From Cyanobacteria bacterium UBA11153 (GTDB lineage: Bacteria; Cyanobacteriota; Cyanobacteriia; Cyanobacteriales; Coleofasciculaceae): a DNA stretch of 6,085 nucleotides. The notes beneath the pieces are model-generated. The model did no database searches. It was not told the origin of the DNA and was given only the letters and a program-made list of their open reading frames with translations. The position numbers were made by a program, and so were the translations under genes. This document shows, in pieces, positions 1 to 5,810 of this stretch. The stretch spans positions 1 through 6,085 of the forward strand of contig DOIX01000374.1 in assembly GCA_003511885.1 (NCBI GenBank), in the 5' to 3' direction. The first letter of the stretch is position 1. Each line of letters starts with the position of its first letter.

Positions 1-18
1 GATGTGGCGGTTGCTATA
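1..18 (+). repeat. Copy of dispersed GCGGTTGCTATA repeat (truncated by window edge)
   Basis: These first bases match the two inverted 24-mers found at 3395-3418 and 3509-3532. The core GGCGGTTGCTATA is identical to the left arm there, and the preceding GATGT matches the right arm read on the minus strand (16 of 18 positions agree). It is therefore one more copy of a dispersed repeat. What lies to its left is outside the window. Confidence 0.6.
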
Positions 19-152
19 TATTGCCAAAAAGGGTAAATTACTTCAAATCTTAGCTCCTCTCTCCCATTACCCATTCGCTATTCAGTATTAAGAGTCTCCA
101 CTATCCGATTTGGCTACTTAACAGCGGAAAGGGTATCAAGTTCCTTTTTTTT

Positions 153-207
153 ATGAAGATACTGTAAAGATATCATGAAGATTTCATGTTGTTTTGATGA
201 AGATGGT
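153..207 (+). promoter_or_regulatory. Five 11-bp-phased direct repeats, candidate response-regulator operator
   Basis: ATGAAGAT occurs exactly at 153, 175 and 197, that is every 22 bp. At the intermediate 11-bp steps, 164 reads GTAAAGAT (6 of 8 matches) and 186 reads ATGTTGTT (5 of 8). Regular 11-bp direct repeats are the binding pattern of OmpR/PhoB-type response regulators, whose subunits bind head to tail along one DNA face. A -10-like TTTAAT lies at 216-221, 8 bases after the last repeat. A second, TATAAA, lies at 233-238. The likely target is rightward transcription toward the haloperoxidase-like gene about 430 bases away, or an RNA in between. The regulator's identity is unknown. Confidence 0.45.
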
Positions 208-339
208 CGTAGCTCTTTAATTTAATGATAAGTATAAATAGGAATTGGTATAGATCGATAGAATGCGGTATGCCACAAAGAATAACCACTTTTGAGGCGA
301 AAAGGTGTTTTTTGTATGGTTAGTCCACGTTTGTCCATT

Positions 340-379
340 GAATCGGCGATTAGAGGCGTAGCGATCGCATTTCCGATTC
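340..379. repeat. Short inverted repeat enclosing a HIP1 octamer
   Basis: GAATCGG at 340-346 is the exact reverse complement of CCGATTC at 373-379. Between them lies GCGATCGC (361-368), the HIP1 octamer that is highly over-represented in cyanobacterial genomes. The role of the inverted repeat is unknown. Confidence 0.5.
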
Positions 380-391
380 TTCTCGATCCTA

Positions 392-490
392 CGTGAGTTC
401 GATGGAGGCTGAAACACTGATTCCTTCGTTGGCTGAAAGCACGATTCTTTCGTGGAAAGACCCAAAATTTACGTTTTCATCGAACTCACG
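392..490. repeat. 13-bp inverted repeat enclosing a diverged 24-bp tandem duplication
   Basis: CGTGAGTTCGATG at 392-404 is perfectly complementary in reverse to 478-490. Outside the 13-mer, TCCTA at 387-391 is matched by TAGGA at 497-501 after a 6-base offset. Inside lie two adjacent 24-mers, 407-430 and 431-454, both starting GGCTGAAA and sharing GATTC and TTCGT. This resembles a small non-coding repeat or mobile-element remnant, but I recognise no family. Confidence 0.5.
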
Positions 491-512
491 ATGTTGTAGG
501 AGGAATCCGAGA

Positions 513-593
513 GCCTGAGAGAGGATGTGGTATTCAAGAACCTCCCGGTTAGAAACTGGGAGAGTCTCAGGCGATCCCAGATCTCCTAGATCT
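513..593 (+). repeat. Nested stem-loops upstream of the haloperoxidase-like gene
   Basis: An outer stem pairs GCCTGAGA (513-520) with TCTCAGGC (565-572), perfect over 8 bp. Inside it, 542-550 pairs with 554-562 over 9 bp with one G-U and a 3-base loop. An alternative pairing joins CTGGGA (556-561) with TCCCAG (575-580) and would compete with the inner stem. The palindrome AGATCT occurs twice, at 579-584 and 588-593. If transcribed, this would be a structured leader about 45 bases before the start codon. A mobile-element end is the other reading. Confidence 0.4.
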
Positions 594-616
594 ATACTTG
601 TCACAAATCTATACTT
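590..616 (+). repeat. Direct repeat ATCTATACTT, 17-bp period
   Basis: ATCTATACTT occurs at 590-599 and again at 607-616, ending 20 bases before the ATG of the haloperoxidase-like gene. Each copy contains TATACT, one base off the -10 consensus, but neither has a -35-like hexamer at the right distance. It could be an operator or a chance duplication. Confidence 0.3.
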
Positions 617-636
617 TACACAAGCAATAGCATACT

Positions 637-2487
637 ATGGCAATAGGATTAAATTCCAACTCTCTATATGGCTTAGATCTCTTTAATGGACTTCTGCGTG
701 AAGATAATTTGACAATTCATCAAACAGGAAATGCCAGTCAAACTGTTCAAACAATTAAAGATCTGATTGTCCTGGCTAGTCAATCAGTAGTCACTATCAG
801 TCAAGGAAATGTTACTCCTCAACACAGCTCTAACATCAATATTCCCAGTCAGAGTAACTCAAACAAATTGAGACCAAAGGCAGATTTGGTAGGGCAAATT
901 AGTAGTATAGGAATACCAGATACAATCGAATTTGGTGATGATGGTACAGTTAAGGTGACAGTCACCAACAGAGGTAATGCGACAGCTAAGGGACCTCTAT
1001 CCATCAAACTCTATATCTCAACAGATGGAGATATTGATGTTAATGATGGATTGCTGACTACTCTCGTCAAAAACATTAACCTCAAACCGGGCAAGTCGCA
1101 AACTTTTACTTTAAATTATCAAAACCTCACGGGAGTTGTCGCACCGGGGGCATACAAGATTATTGCTCAAATAGATTCAGAAAACGCGATCGCAGAAAGG
1201 AATGAAAATAATAATATTGTCACCAAGCATATCTCTGCACCCGGTACAGATGTTGCGATCGATTGGAATGCTACTGCCTTAAATGCGATTCAAGCTGAGG
1301 GCGAAGCAGGCAGAGGAGTCCCGCCAACAGAAGGTTCTCGTCTCCTCGCTATGGTTTCTGCGGCAGTTTATGATGCTGTTAATGCTTTTGAGAGGACTCA
1401 TACTTCATACAGTTTCGATGGATTTGCTCCGGTGGGTGCATCTGTTCAAGCGGCTGTAGTAGGCGCAGCCTATCGGGTACTAACGGAACTTTTACCGCAA
1501 CAAACAGCTTTGTTCAACGAACAGTTATTACGGTCTATTTTTGAGATTAAGGATAATCCTTTTTCGGAAATCTCTGGCTTCTTGTTTGGTAGTTCAGTGG
1601 GAGAGGAAATCTTATCTTTGCGTCAAAATGATGGTTGGGATAATGATACTCCTATTGTTTATCCTTCTGGCGATTATGTCTGGCATCCAGCAGCAGCAGG
1701 GGAACCTAATGCAGGTGTTGCAGTCGGAACTCATTGGGGTAAGGTTACGCCTTTTGCTATTAATAGTGTGGCAGATTTTGCCCCAGATGGCCTTGATGGC
1801 TTGCCGGGAACCCAGCAATATGCAGATGAGATTGAGGAAGTGCGGTTGTTGGGTGGGAAACAGAATACTAATGTAACTACTATTGCTCGTAATGCAGATC
1901 AGACGGAAATTGCTGTATTTTGGGCTTATGACCGTGCTGATACTTTTCGACCCTACGGTCAATTAAACCAAATCGCTGAAGAAGTGGCAATCCGGGAAGG
2001 GAATACACTCTCAGAAAATGCCCGGTTATTCGCCCAGCTCAATATTGCTTTGGCTGATGCCGCTATTGTGGCCTGGAATGCTAAATATAAAACTATGCAG
2101 CCTAGACCTGATGATGTAATTGCTGAAGGATTTGCAGCAAAGGATGGGATGCCAGGAACGATTGCAGACTCAGATTGGGAACCTCTTCTAGGTCCTACTC
2201 CTCCCTTTCCAGATTATATATCGGGACATTCATCTTTTGGTGGTGCTTTTGCTGGGGTGATGACGAATTTCTTTGGCGAAGACTATGGCTTTACTGCTGT
2301 TTCCCAGGAATTGATTCATACTACTCGCCACTACGACAGTTTTTACGATGCGGCTTACGATGATGCTATCAGTCGCGTTTATGGCGGAATTCATGTTCGC
2401 GAGGCGACTATTACTGATGCTTTGCCAATGGGTTGGGCAGTAGGAAACTTTGTGGCGGAAAATCTATTTGTACCGATTGATAATTAA
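637..2487 (+). CDS. CARDB-domain protein with vanadium-dependent haloperoxidase / PAP2-like domain
   Basis: Residues about 81-197 look like a CARDB (cell-adhesion, Ig-like) domain, with TVTNRGNATA, an aspartate-rich STDGDIDVNDG loop and a closing NENNN motif. Residues about 204-612 match the vanadium-dependent haloperoxidase/PAP2 superfamily. The oxyanion (vanadate or phosphate) site is readable: K483 six residues before R490-P491, then S529-G530-H531, then R580 and catalytic-type H586 in SRVYGGIH. The family would oxidise halides with peroxide or act as a phosphatase; which one cannot be told from the motifs. The aspartate often found four residues after the last histidine is alanine (A590). 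The first 80 residues are Ser/Asn/Gln-rich without a hydrophobic signal segment, although CARDB domains are usually extracellular. ATG 637 is the first start after an in-frame TAG at 628, and no Shine-Dalgarno sequence is visible. The gene converges on the GST gene. Confidence 0.9.
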   Translation: MAIGLNSNSLYGLDLFNGLLREDNLTIHQTGNASQTVQTIKDLIVLASQSVVTISQGNVTPQHSSNINIPSQSNSNKLRPKADLVGQISSIGIPDTIEFGDDGTVKVTVTNRGNATAKGPLSIKLYISTDGDIDVNDGLLTTLVKNINLKPGKSQTFTLNYQNLTGVVAPGAYKIIAQIDSENAIAERNENNNIVTKHISAPGTDVAIDWNATALNAIQAEGEAGRGVPPTEGSRLLAMVSAAVYDAVNAFERTHTSYSFDGFAPVGASVQAAVVGAAYRVLTELLPQQTALFNEQLLRSIFEIKDNPFSEISGFLFGSSVGEEILSLRQNDGWDNDTPIVYPSGDYVWHPAAAGEPNAGVAVGTHWGKVTPFAINSVADFAPDGLDGLPGTQQYADEIEEVRLLGGKQNTNVTTIARNADQTEIAVFWAYDRADTFRPYGQLNQIAEEVAIREGNTLSENARLFAQLNIALADAAIVAWNAKYKTMQPRPDDVIAEGFAAKDGMPGTIADSDWEPLLGPTPPFPDYISGHSSFGGAFAGVMTNFFGEDYGFTAVSQELIHTTRHYDSFYDAAYDDAISRVYGGIHVREATITDALPMGWAVGNFVAENLFVPIDN

Positions 2488-2491
2488 CCAT

Positions 2492-2554
2492 GTTTGTAGT
2501 AAGCACTTTAGTGCCTCAAAAGCTGATTCAGGCACTAAAGTGCTTACTACGAAC
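2492..2554. repeat. Long palindromic repeat, 25-bp stem
   Basis: Bases 2492-2516 pair with 2530-2554 around a 13-base loop. The inner 21 bp are perfect, one G-U pair follows, and three further pairs close the stem. It starts 5 bases after the haloperoxidase-like stop codon and lies in the gap between two convergent genes. There is no T-run on either side, so it is not a typical intrinsic terminator, though it could stop or stabilise transcripts from both genes. A single-arm relative lies at 4116-4139. GTAGTAAGCACTTTAGTGC-like palindromes recur in filamentous cyanobacterial genomes; I state this from memory. Confidence 0.85.
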
Positions 2555-2570
2555 CTCTATTGACACCGAA

Positions 2571-2598
2571 CAACTGTCAATTGTCAACTGTCAATTGT
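2571..2598. repeat. Heptamer tandem array CAACTGT/CAATTGT
   Basis: Four heptamers alternate strictly: CAACTGT, CAATTGT, CAACTGT, CAATTGT. The two 14-mers are therefore identical. The array fits the STRR class (short tandemly repeated repetitive sequences with a 7-bp unit) known in cyanobacteria. Its right end supplies the last two codons and the stop of the GST gene on the minus strand. Confidence 0.85.
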
Positions 2599-3244
2599 TA
2601 AGTCTTGCCCTGATTACAGACTTCATCATTTCCATGTCTGCTGGCGTGGGTGCGGTATTTTGCCATGCTACGCGAGACTGAATGCGATCGCACCAAGCAC
2701 TTAATTTGGGATAATCTTTTAAGGATACGTCTGCTCCTGCTAACCATGGTATCACTGTACCTGCTACGGGTTCAGCGAGAGTTATATTTTCACTGCCAAA
2801 AAAAGGGCGATTATCTAGCAAACTTTCAAAAAATTTCAGCACTACGGCAATTTTAGTCTTTGCCTGGTCGATTTTTTCGGGATTTGCTCCAGGCAAGCCT
2901 AAGATAACGGGGGATAATGTGGTTAAATTCGGCAATAATTCGTTAACTGTTACTAATTCCACCATCCTGACAATCCCTAAATCTTTGGCATCGGTAGGTA
3001 GCATCTTAGGTTTGGGGTATTTGGCATCTAAATAATCTAATATTGCTAAAGATTCTACTAGATTAAAATTATCATCTACCAAAGTGGGAACGTGATGGAA
3101 AGGATTGATTTGGAGAAATTCTGGTTTAAATTGTTCTCCATCTAGTTTCACCTCGACTAGTTCAAATTCTAGTCCTTTTTCCAATAGGGTAACCCAGACA
3201 CGACGGGAATTGGGCGAAACTGGTGTGTGATAAAGTTTAATCAT
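2591..3244 (-). CDS. Glutathione S-transferase family protein
   Basis: A cytosolic GST of 217 residues, normal for the family. The N-terminal thioredoxin-like domain (about 1-78) has SPNSRR at residues 10-15, giving a serine candidate for activating glutathione thiol (S10 or S13), then NPFHHVPTL with the cis-proline P53 and the glutathione gamma-glutamyl-binding E64-S65. Residues about 85-217 form the helical C-terminal domain, including the usual DYPKLSAWCDR segment. It would conjugate glutathione to electrophiles or act in peroxide or thiol chemistry; the substrate cannot be read from sequence. I chose ATG at 3242-3244 because GAGGA lies 9 bases upstream; a TTG two codons earlier would sit only 3 bases from it. 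The stop TGA (2591-2593) and the codons for the final Asn-Asn lie in the heptamer array, so the very C-terminus may have been reshaped by it. Confidence 0.92.
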   Translation of the reverse strand: MIKLYHTPVSPNSRRVWVTLLEKGLEFELVEVKLDGEQFKPEFLQINPFHHVPTLVDDNFNLVESLAILDYLDAKYPKPKMLPTDAKDLGIVRMVELVTVNELLPNLTTLSPVILGLPGANPEKIDQAKTKIAVVLKFFESLLDNRPFFGSENITLAEPVAGTVIPWLAGADVSLKDYPKLSAWCDRIQSRVAWQNTAPTPADMEMMKSVIRARLNN

Positions 3245-3265
3245 TGGCAAACATCCTCGAAAAAT

Positions 3266-3286
3266 TTTTGAGTTTTGAGTTTTGAT
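3266..3286. repeat. Heptamer tandem array TTTTGAG
   Basis: Three heptamers in a row: TTTTGAG, TTTTGAG, TTTTGAT. The array begins 22 bases upstream of the GST start codon (minus strand), so it probably lies in the GST leader or promoter. Confidence 0.7.
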
Positions 3287-3321
3287 GAGAGGGGTGGGGG
3301 CGGGTTTTGAAGATATAGCAA

Positions 3322-3349
3322 GGGACTAGGGGCTAGAGGCTAGGGGCTA
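3322..3349. repeat. Heptamer tandem array GGGGCTA
   Basis: Four heptamers in a row: GGGACTA, GGGGCTA, GAGGCTA, GGGGCTA. The unit ends in GCTA like the large array at 5811-5922, suggesting a related repeat class. It lies in the GST-DUF29 gap. Confidence 0.75.
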
Positions 3350-3394
3350 GGGAAGAAAGCTGTAAAATCAAGGGTTTGAGGAATTTAGCATGTC

Positions 3395-3532
3395 TTAACC
3401 GCCCTGGCGGTTGCTATAGGTTATCGGTGGGTTGTTATTTTTTTTCCTAAACCTGCCCTTACAGTAACTTGCTGTCCAGTTACATTGTATATTGTACAAA
3501 AGGGTAGTTATCGCAACCGCTACATCGGTTAA
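3395..3532. repeat. Inverted 24-mers flanking 90 bp, candidate small mobile or repeat element
   Basis: The left arm (3395-3418) and the reverse complement of the right arm (3509-3532) agree at 19 of 24 positions. TTAACCG, GCGGTTGC and ATA match exactly, and the differences cluster in the middle. The left arm also carries its own palindrome, AACCGCC-CT-GGCGGTT (3397-3412). Between the arms lies a 5-bp inverted repeat (GTAAC 3464-3468 with GTTAC 3479-3483). The right end stops 9 bases short of the DUF29 stop codon. I see no clean flanking target duplication, so mobility is unproven. Confidence 0.55.
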
Positions 3533-3541
3533 TACATCTTT

Positions 3542-3976
3542 TCAGGATAGATTATCTGAGGTAATTAAAACCATCGCTTGAGTTAAAATTTCCTCTCGAT
3601 TTACCATCTTTTTTAAGATGGCACTATCATAACGACCTTCTTCGACTTCCACAGCAGCCTTATCGATTGCCCTGGGGTAAGCTTCTTCTAAAGCTATTCG
3701 TAATTCTTCTAATGTTAGGTAATAACCGCCAGCTTTACGACGCTTATTTTTTTTCTGAATTTCCCAGGACGAATTCCGGATGGACAAATCCCATGAACGA
3801 GTTGTCCGTTTTTCAGCTTGCTGCTTAATCAGATGAAGTAATAAAATTACAGCATAACTGCTAATGGTATTAATTTTATCATCGCGGCTCATTTCTTCAA
3901 GTTCTTCAACTACGATTAATGCTCCTGATATATCGCCTTTTAGCAATAAATCCTTAAGAGTAAATAGTTCTTCCAT
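3542..3976 (-). CDS. DUF29 family protein
   Basis: The 144 residues, typical of the family's length, fit DUF29: an acidic N-terminal helix (VVEELEEMS, about 22-30), the hydrophobic LLLHLIK helix (about 45-51), then the TRSWDLSIR segment (59-67) and a helix with LRIALEEAYPRAIDKAA (92-108). DUF29 proteins are small, alpha-helical, of unknown function, and usually present in many copies in cyanobacteria. A basic KKNKRRKAGG stretch (75-84) sits where other members carry a different linker. There is no signal peptide or membrane segment, so it is probably cytoplasmic. The start is well supported: AGAGGGAG on the minus strand (3986-3993) ends 9 bases before ATG. It appears to be transcribed alone from its own promoter at 4001-4029. 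Confidence 0.85.
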   Translation of the reverse strand: MEELFTLKDLLLKGDISGALIVVEELEEMSRDDKINTISSYAVILLLHLIKQQAEKRTTRSWDLSIRNSSWEIQKKNKRRKAGGYYLTLEELRIALEEAYPRAIDKAAVEVEEGRYDSAILKKMVNREEILTQAMVLITSDNLS

Positions 3977-4000
3977 AAAGAGTGACTCCCTCTGACTCTA

Positions 4001-4029
4001 TTTATATGGTAGCAAGGATGAAGTGTGAA
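4001..4029 (-). promoter_or_regulatory. Sigma-70-type promoter of the DUF29 gene
   Basis: Read on the minus strand, TTCACA (4024-4029, one mismatch to TTGACA) and TATAAA (4001-4006, one mismatch to TATAAT) are separated by exactly 17 bases. The -10 box lies about 25 bases before the ATG, so transcription starting near 3994 would give a short leader that just contains the ribosome binding site. Confidence 0.6.
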
Positions 4030-4115
4030 GATGGACATTCCCTAACATTAAGCCTACACTAGGAAATATCAGCCGCGATCGCAAACCTCAAATCGAGGGT
4101 GACACCCCCTATCCC

Positions 4116-4139
4116 GTTTGTAGTAGGCGCTTCAGCGCT
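4116..4139 (+). repeat. Half copy of the palindromic repeat
   Basis: The stretch begins GTTTGTAGTA, exactly as the left arm at 2492, and continues with GGCGCTTCAGCGC where the first copy has AGCACTTTAGTGC. The second arm is missing. The inner mini-hairpin is kept: GCAC/GTGC in copy one becomes GCGC/GCGC here, changing an A-T pair to G-C. It lies about 85 bases upstream of the DUF1565 gene. Confidence 0.65.
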
Positions 4140-4222
4140 GATGGCTAAATTCGCTAAACCTAAGAAACAATCCTAACTCCGTCTTCTGTCATTTTGTTCT
4201 CTTTTAGTATAAACCTCTAATT

Positions 4223-5785
4223 ATGCCTCAAACACTTTACGTTAATCCAGCTACAGGTAACGATACCGCTAATGGTAGTCAGTCTACTCCTTTCAAAACT
4301 ATTACCAAAGCTCTTGGGCAAATCCAACCCGATACGATTATCCAACTTGCACCAGGAAATTATAATACGGCTAGTGGGGAAGTTTTTCCTCTTCAAGTCC
4401 CCTCTGGAGTGACAATTTTAGGTAATGAGGGGACGAAAGGTAATGGTATTTTAGTTGAAGGTAGTGGTGGTTATACTAGTCCAACTCTGGCTTTACAAAA
4501 TATTACTTTTTTAATGGCAAATAATGCGGCTATTCGTGGCGTAACTGTGACTAATTTAGCCAGACGCGGTACGGCGGTTTGGATTGAATCAACTGCGCCG
4601 ATTGTGGCTAATTGTACTTTTAGTAAATGCAATCGCGAGGGGGTTTTGGCTACGGGTACGGCTAATCCAACTATTCTGAATAATGTCTGTTTGGAGAATG
4701 GAGGTAATGGAATATCGGTGACGCGAGATTGTGGGGGCGAGATTCGCGGTAATAGCTGTAGAAAAACTGGCTATGGTATTAGTATTGATGGCAATGCTAA
4801 GTCGCTGGTGGTGGATAATACGATATCGGAAAATCGCTTTGGCATGAGTATTTCTGTTGAAGCTAAACCTGTGTTGCGTAATAATCGAATTGAAAATAAT
4901 GAGGAATATGGTTTGGCGGTAACTGGTAATGCTATTCCGGATTTGGGTAAAAGTTTACAAGAGCCTGGTGGGAATATTCTCCGCAATAATGGTAAGTTGG
5001 ATATCCTCAATGTTACTAAAAATACCCTGGTTTCTTTTGGCAATCAGTTGACGGCAAGCAAGGTTAGCGGCTCGATTAATATTGATGGTAATGTGGTAGC
5101 TGGGAATCCTCCTGTTGATACTCCTCCTGGTGGGAATCCTCCTGGTGGGAATCCTCCTGGTGGGAATCCTCCTGATAATTCTGGAAATCCTCCTGATGTG
5201 GTAACTCCAGTTTTTTCCGATATTCAGAATCATTGGGCGAGGCAGTTTATTGAAGCATTGTCTGCCCAAGGGATGATTAGTGGTTTTAAAGATGGTACTT
5301 TTAAACCTGATGATAAAATGACTCGCGCCCAATATGCGGCTTTGTTGGTGAAAGCCTTTAATCCACCTGCGAAAAGACAAGCAGAAAACTTTACTGATGT
5401 CCCTGCTAGTTTTTGGGGATATAATGCGATTCAACAAGCTTATCGGGGTGGGTTTGTGGCAGGTTTCCCGAATAAGACTTTTAAACCTAATGATAATGTA
5501 CAGCGGGTACAGGTAATTGTGTCTTTGGTGAATGGATTGGGTTTAGCTGTAGCTGATGCTAATGCTTTGAATGCTTACAGCGATAAAACTGCGATTCCTG
5601 ATTATGCTAAAGATGAAGTGGTGACAGCCAGCAAAAAACGTATTGTGGTTAATTATCCCAATGTCAAACAACTCAATCCGACAAAGGAAGCAACCCGTGG
5701 TGAAGTAGCTGCGATGATTTATCAAGCTTTAGTGGATGCCAAGCGAGTTAGTGCCATTAATTCTGATTATATTGTTTCTGTTTAA
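4223..5785 (+). CDS. DUF1565 / right-handed beta-helix protein with C-terminal SLH domains
   Basis: Residues about 4-66 match the DUF1565 start (YVNPATGND, TPFKTITKAL, IQLAPGNY, LQVPSGVTILG). About 85-290 form short N/G-rich repeats of a right-handed parallel beta-helix, a fold used for polysaccharide binding or cleavage; no catalytic set is evident. A linker (294-324) repeats PPGGN, followed by three SLH domains: 330-380 (FSDIQNHWA, TRAQ), 390-441 (FTDVPASFWG, with QRVQ replacing the usual TRAE-type motif) and 452-505 (YSDKTAIPDYA, TRGE). SLH domains attach proteins to the cell-wall polymer or, in cyanobacteria, the peptidoglycan-outer membrane region, so a surface role is inferred. There is no Sec signal peptide: the fold begins at residue 4. 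ATG 4223 is the first start after an in-frame TAG at 4205, without a Shine-Dalgarno sequence. TATAAA at 4208-4213 would make the mRNA nearly leaderless. Confidence 0.92.
   Translation: MPQTLYVNPATGNDTANGSQSTPFKTITKALGQIQPDTIIQLAPGNYNTASGEVFPLQVPSGVTILGNEGTKGNGILVEGSGGYTSPTLALQNITFLMANNAAIRGVTVTNLARRGTAVWIESTAPIVANCTFSKCNREGVLATGTANPTILNNVCLENGGNGISVTRDCGGEIRGNSCRKTGYGISIDGNAKSLVVDNTISENRFGMSISVEAKPVLRNNRIENNEEYGLAVTGNAIPDLGKSLQEPGGNILRNNGKLDILNVTKNTLVSFGNQLTASKVSGSINIDGNVVAGNPPVDTPPGGNPPGGNPPGGNPPDNSGNPPDVVTPVFSDIQNHWARQFIEALSAQGMISGFKDGTFKPDDKMTRAQYAALLVKAFNPPAKRQAENFTDVPASFWGYNAIQQAYRGGFVAGFPNKTFKPNDNVQRVQVIVSLVNGLGLAVADANALNAYSDKTAIPDYAKDEVVTASKKRIVVNYPNVKQLNPTKEATRGEVAAMIYQALVDAKRVSAINSDYIVSV
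5123..5167 (+). repeat. In-frame 15-bp tandem repeat encoding PPGGN
   Basis: Three identical 15-base units (CCTCCTGGTGGGAAT) encode Pro-Pro-Gly-Gly-Asn three times, with degenerate flanks (NPPVDT before, NPPDNSGNPP after). It forms the flexible spacer between the beta-helix and SLH domains. Units identical at DNA level suggest recent expansion and possible length variation between strains. Confidence 0.9.
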
Positions 5786-5810
5786 TTTTATGGGGAGTTA
5801 GAAGTGGGGG

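Larger units (their letters stand above)
1..636. other. Long intergenic region without a convincing gene
   Basis: No reading frame here has a recognisable domain. Two minus-strand frames of 71 and 82 codons run through inverted and tandem repeats and have no Shine-Dalgarno sequence or family resemblance that I can see. The stretch holds a truncated dispersed repeat at the left edge, the phased direct repeats at 153-207, a 7-bp inverted repeat around a HIP1 octamer (340-346 with 373-379), a 13-bp inverted repeat enclosing two diverged 24-mers (392-490), and nested stems just before the haloperoxidase-like gene (513-593). It may include a long 5' leader for that gene or remnants of a mobile element. 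I cannot decide between these. Confidence 0.6.
3245..3541. other. Intergenic region between GST and DUF29 genes
   Basis: Both flanking genes are on the minus strand. The stretch holds the GST ribosome binding site (GAGGA on the minus strand, about 3254-3258), two heptamer arrays, a G-rich tract near 3290-3305, and an inverted-repeat element at 3395-3532. I see no gene and no clear -35/-10 pair for GST. Confidence 0.65.

Noticed and set aside
217..465. Minus-strand 82-codon frame
   Set aside because: Its N-terminus is a translation of the two tandem 24-mers (a repeated TKES..FQP), and the rest has no family resemblance.
389..604. Minus-strand 71-codon frame with protein-like composition
   Set aside because: It runs through the 13-bp inverted repeat, the tandem 24-mers and the nested stems, has no recognisable domain and no convincing ribosome binding site. 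The repeats explain the sequence better. A decayed gene fragment cannot be excluded.
598..615. TTGTCA and TATACT as a sigma-70 promoter for the haloperoxidase-like gene
   Set aside because: The hexamers are only 6 bases apart, far from the needed 16-18, and no -10 hexamer lies at the right distance from TTGTCA.
1541..1962. Alternative frames on both strands inside the haloperoxidase-like gene
   Set aside because: They overlap conserved coding sequence and show no domains of their own.
2492..2554. Intrinsic transcription terminator for the convergent genes
   Set aside because: The stem is strong but no T-run follows on either strand, and a related arm occurs elsewhere. It is better called a dispersed palindromic repeat, although it may still affect transcripts.
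3248..3250. TTG start for the GST gene, giving 219 residues
   Set aside because: The Shine-Dalgarno-like GAGGA would be only 3 bases from TTG but is 9 bases from the ATG at 3244, which also fits the family's usual start (MIKLYHTP).
4955..5437. Minus-strand 160-codon frame with repeated RRIPT
   Set aside because: It is the antisense reading of the PPGGN linker and SLH coding region, and the plus-strand gene is unambiguous.
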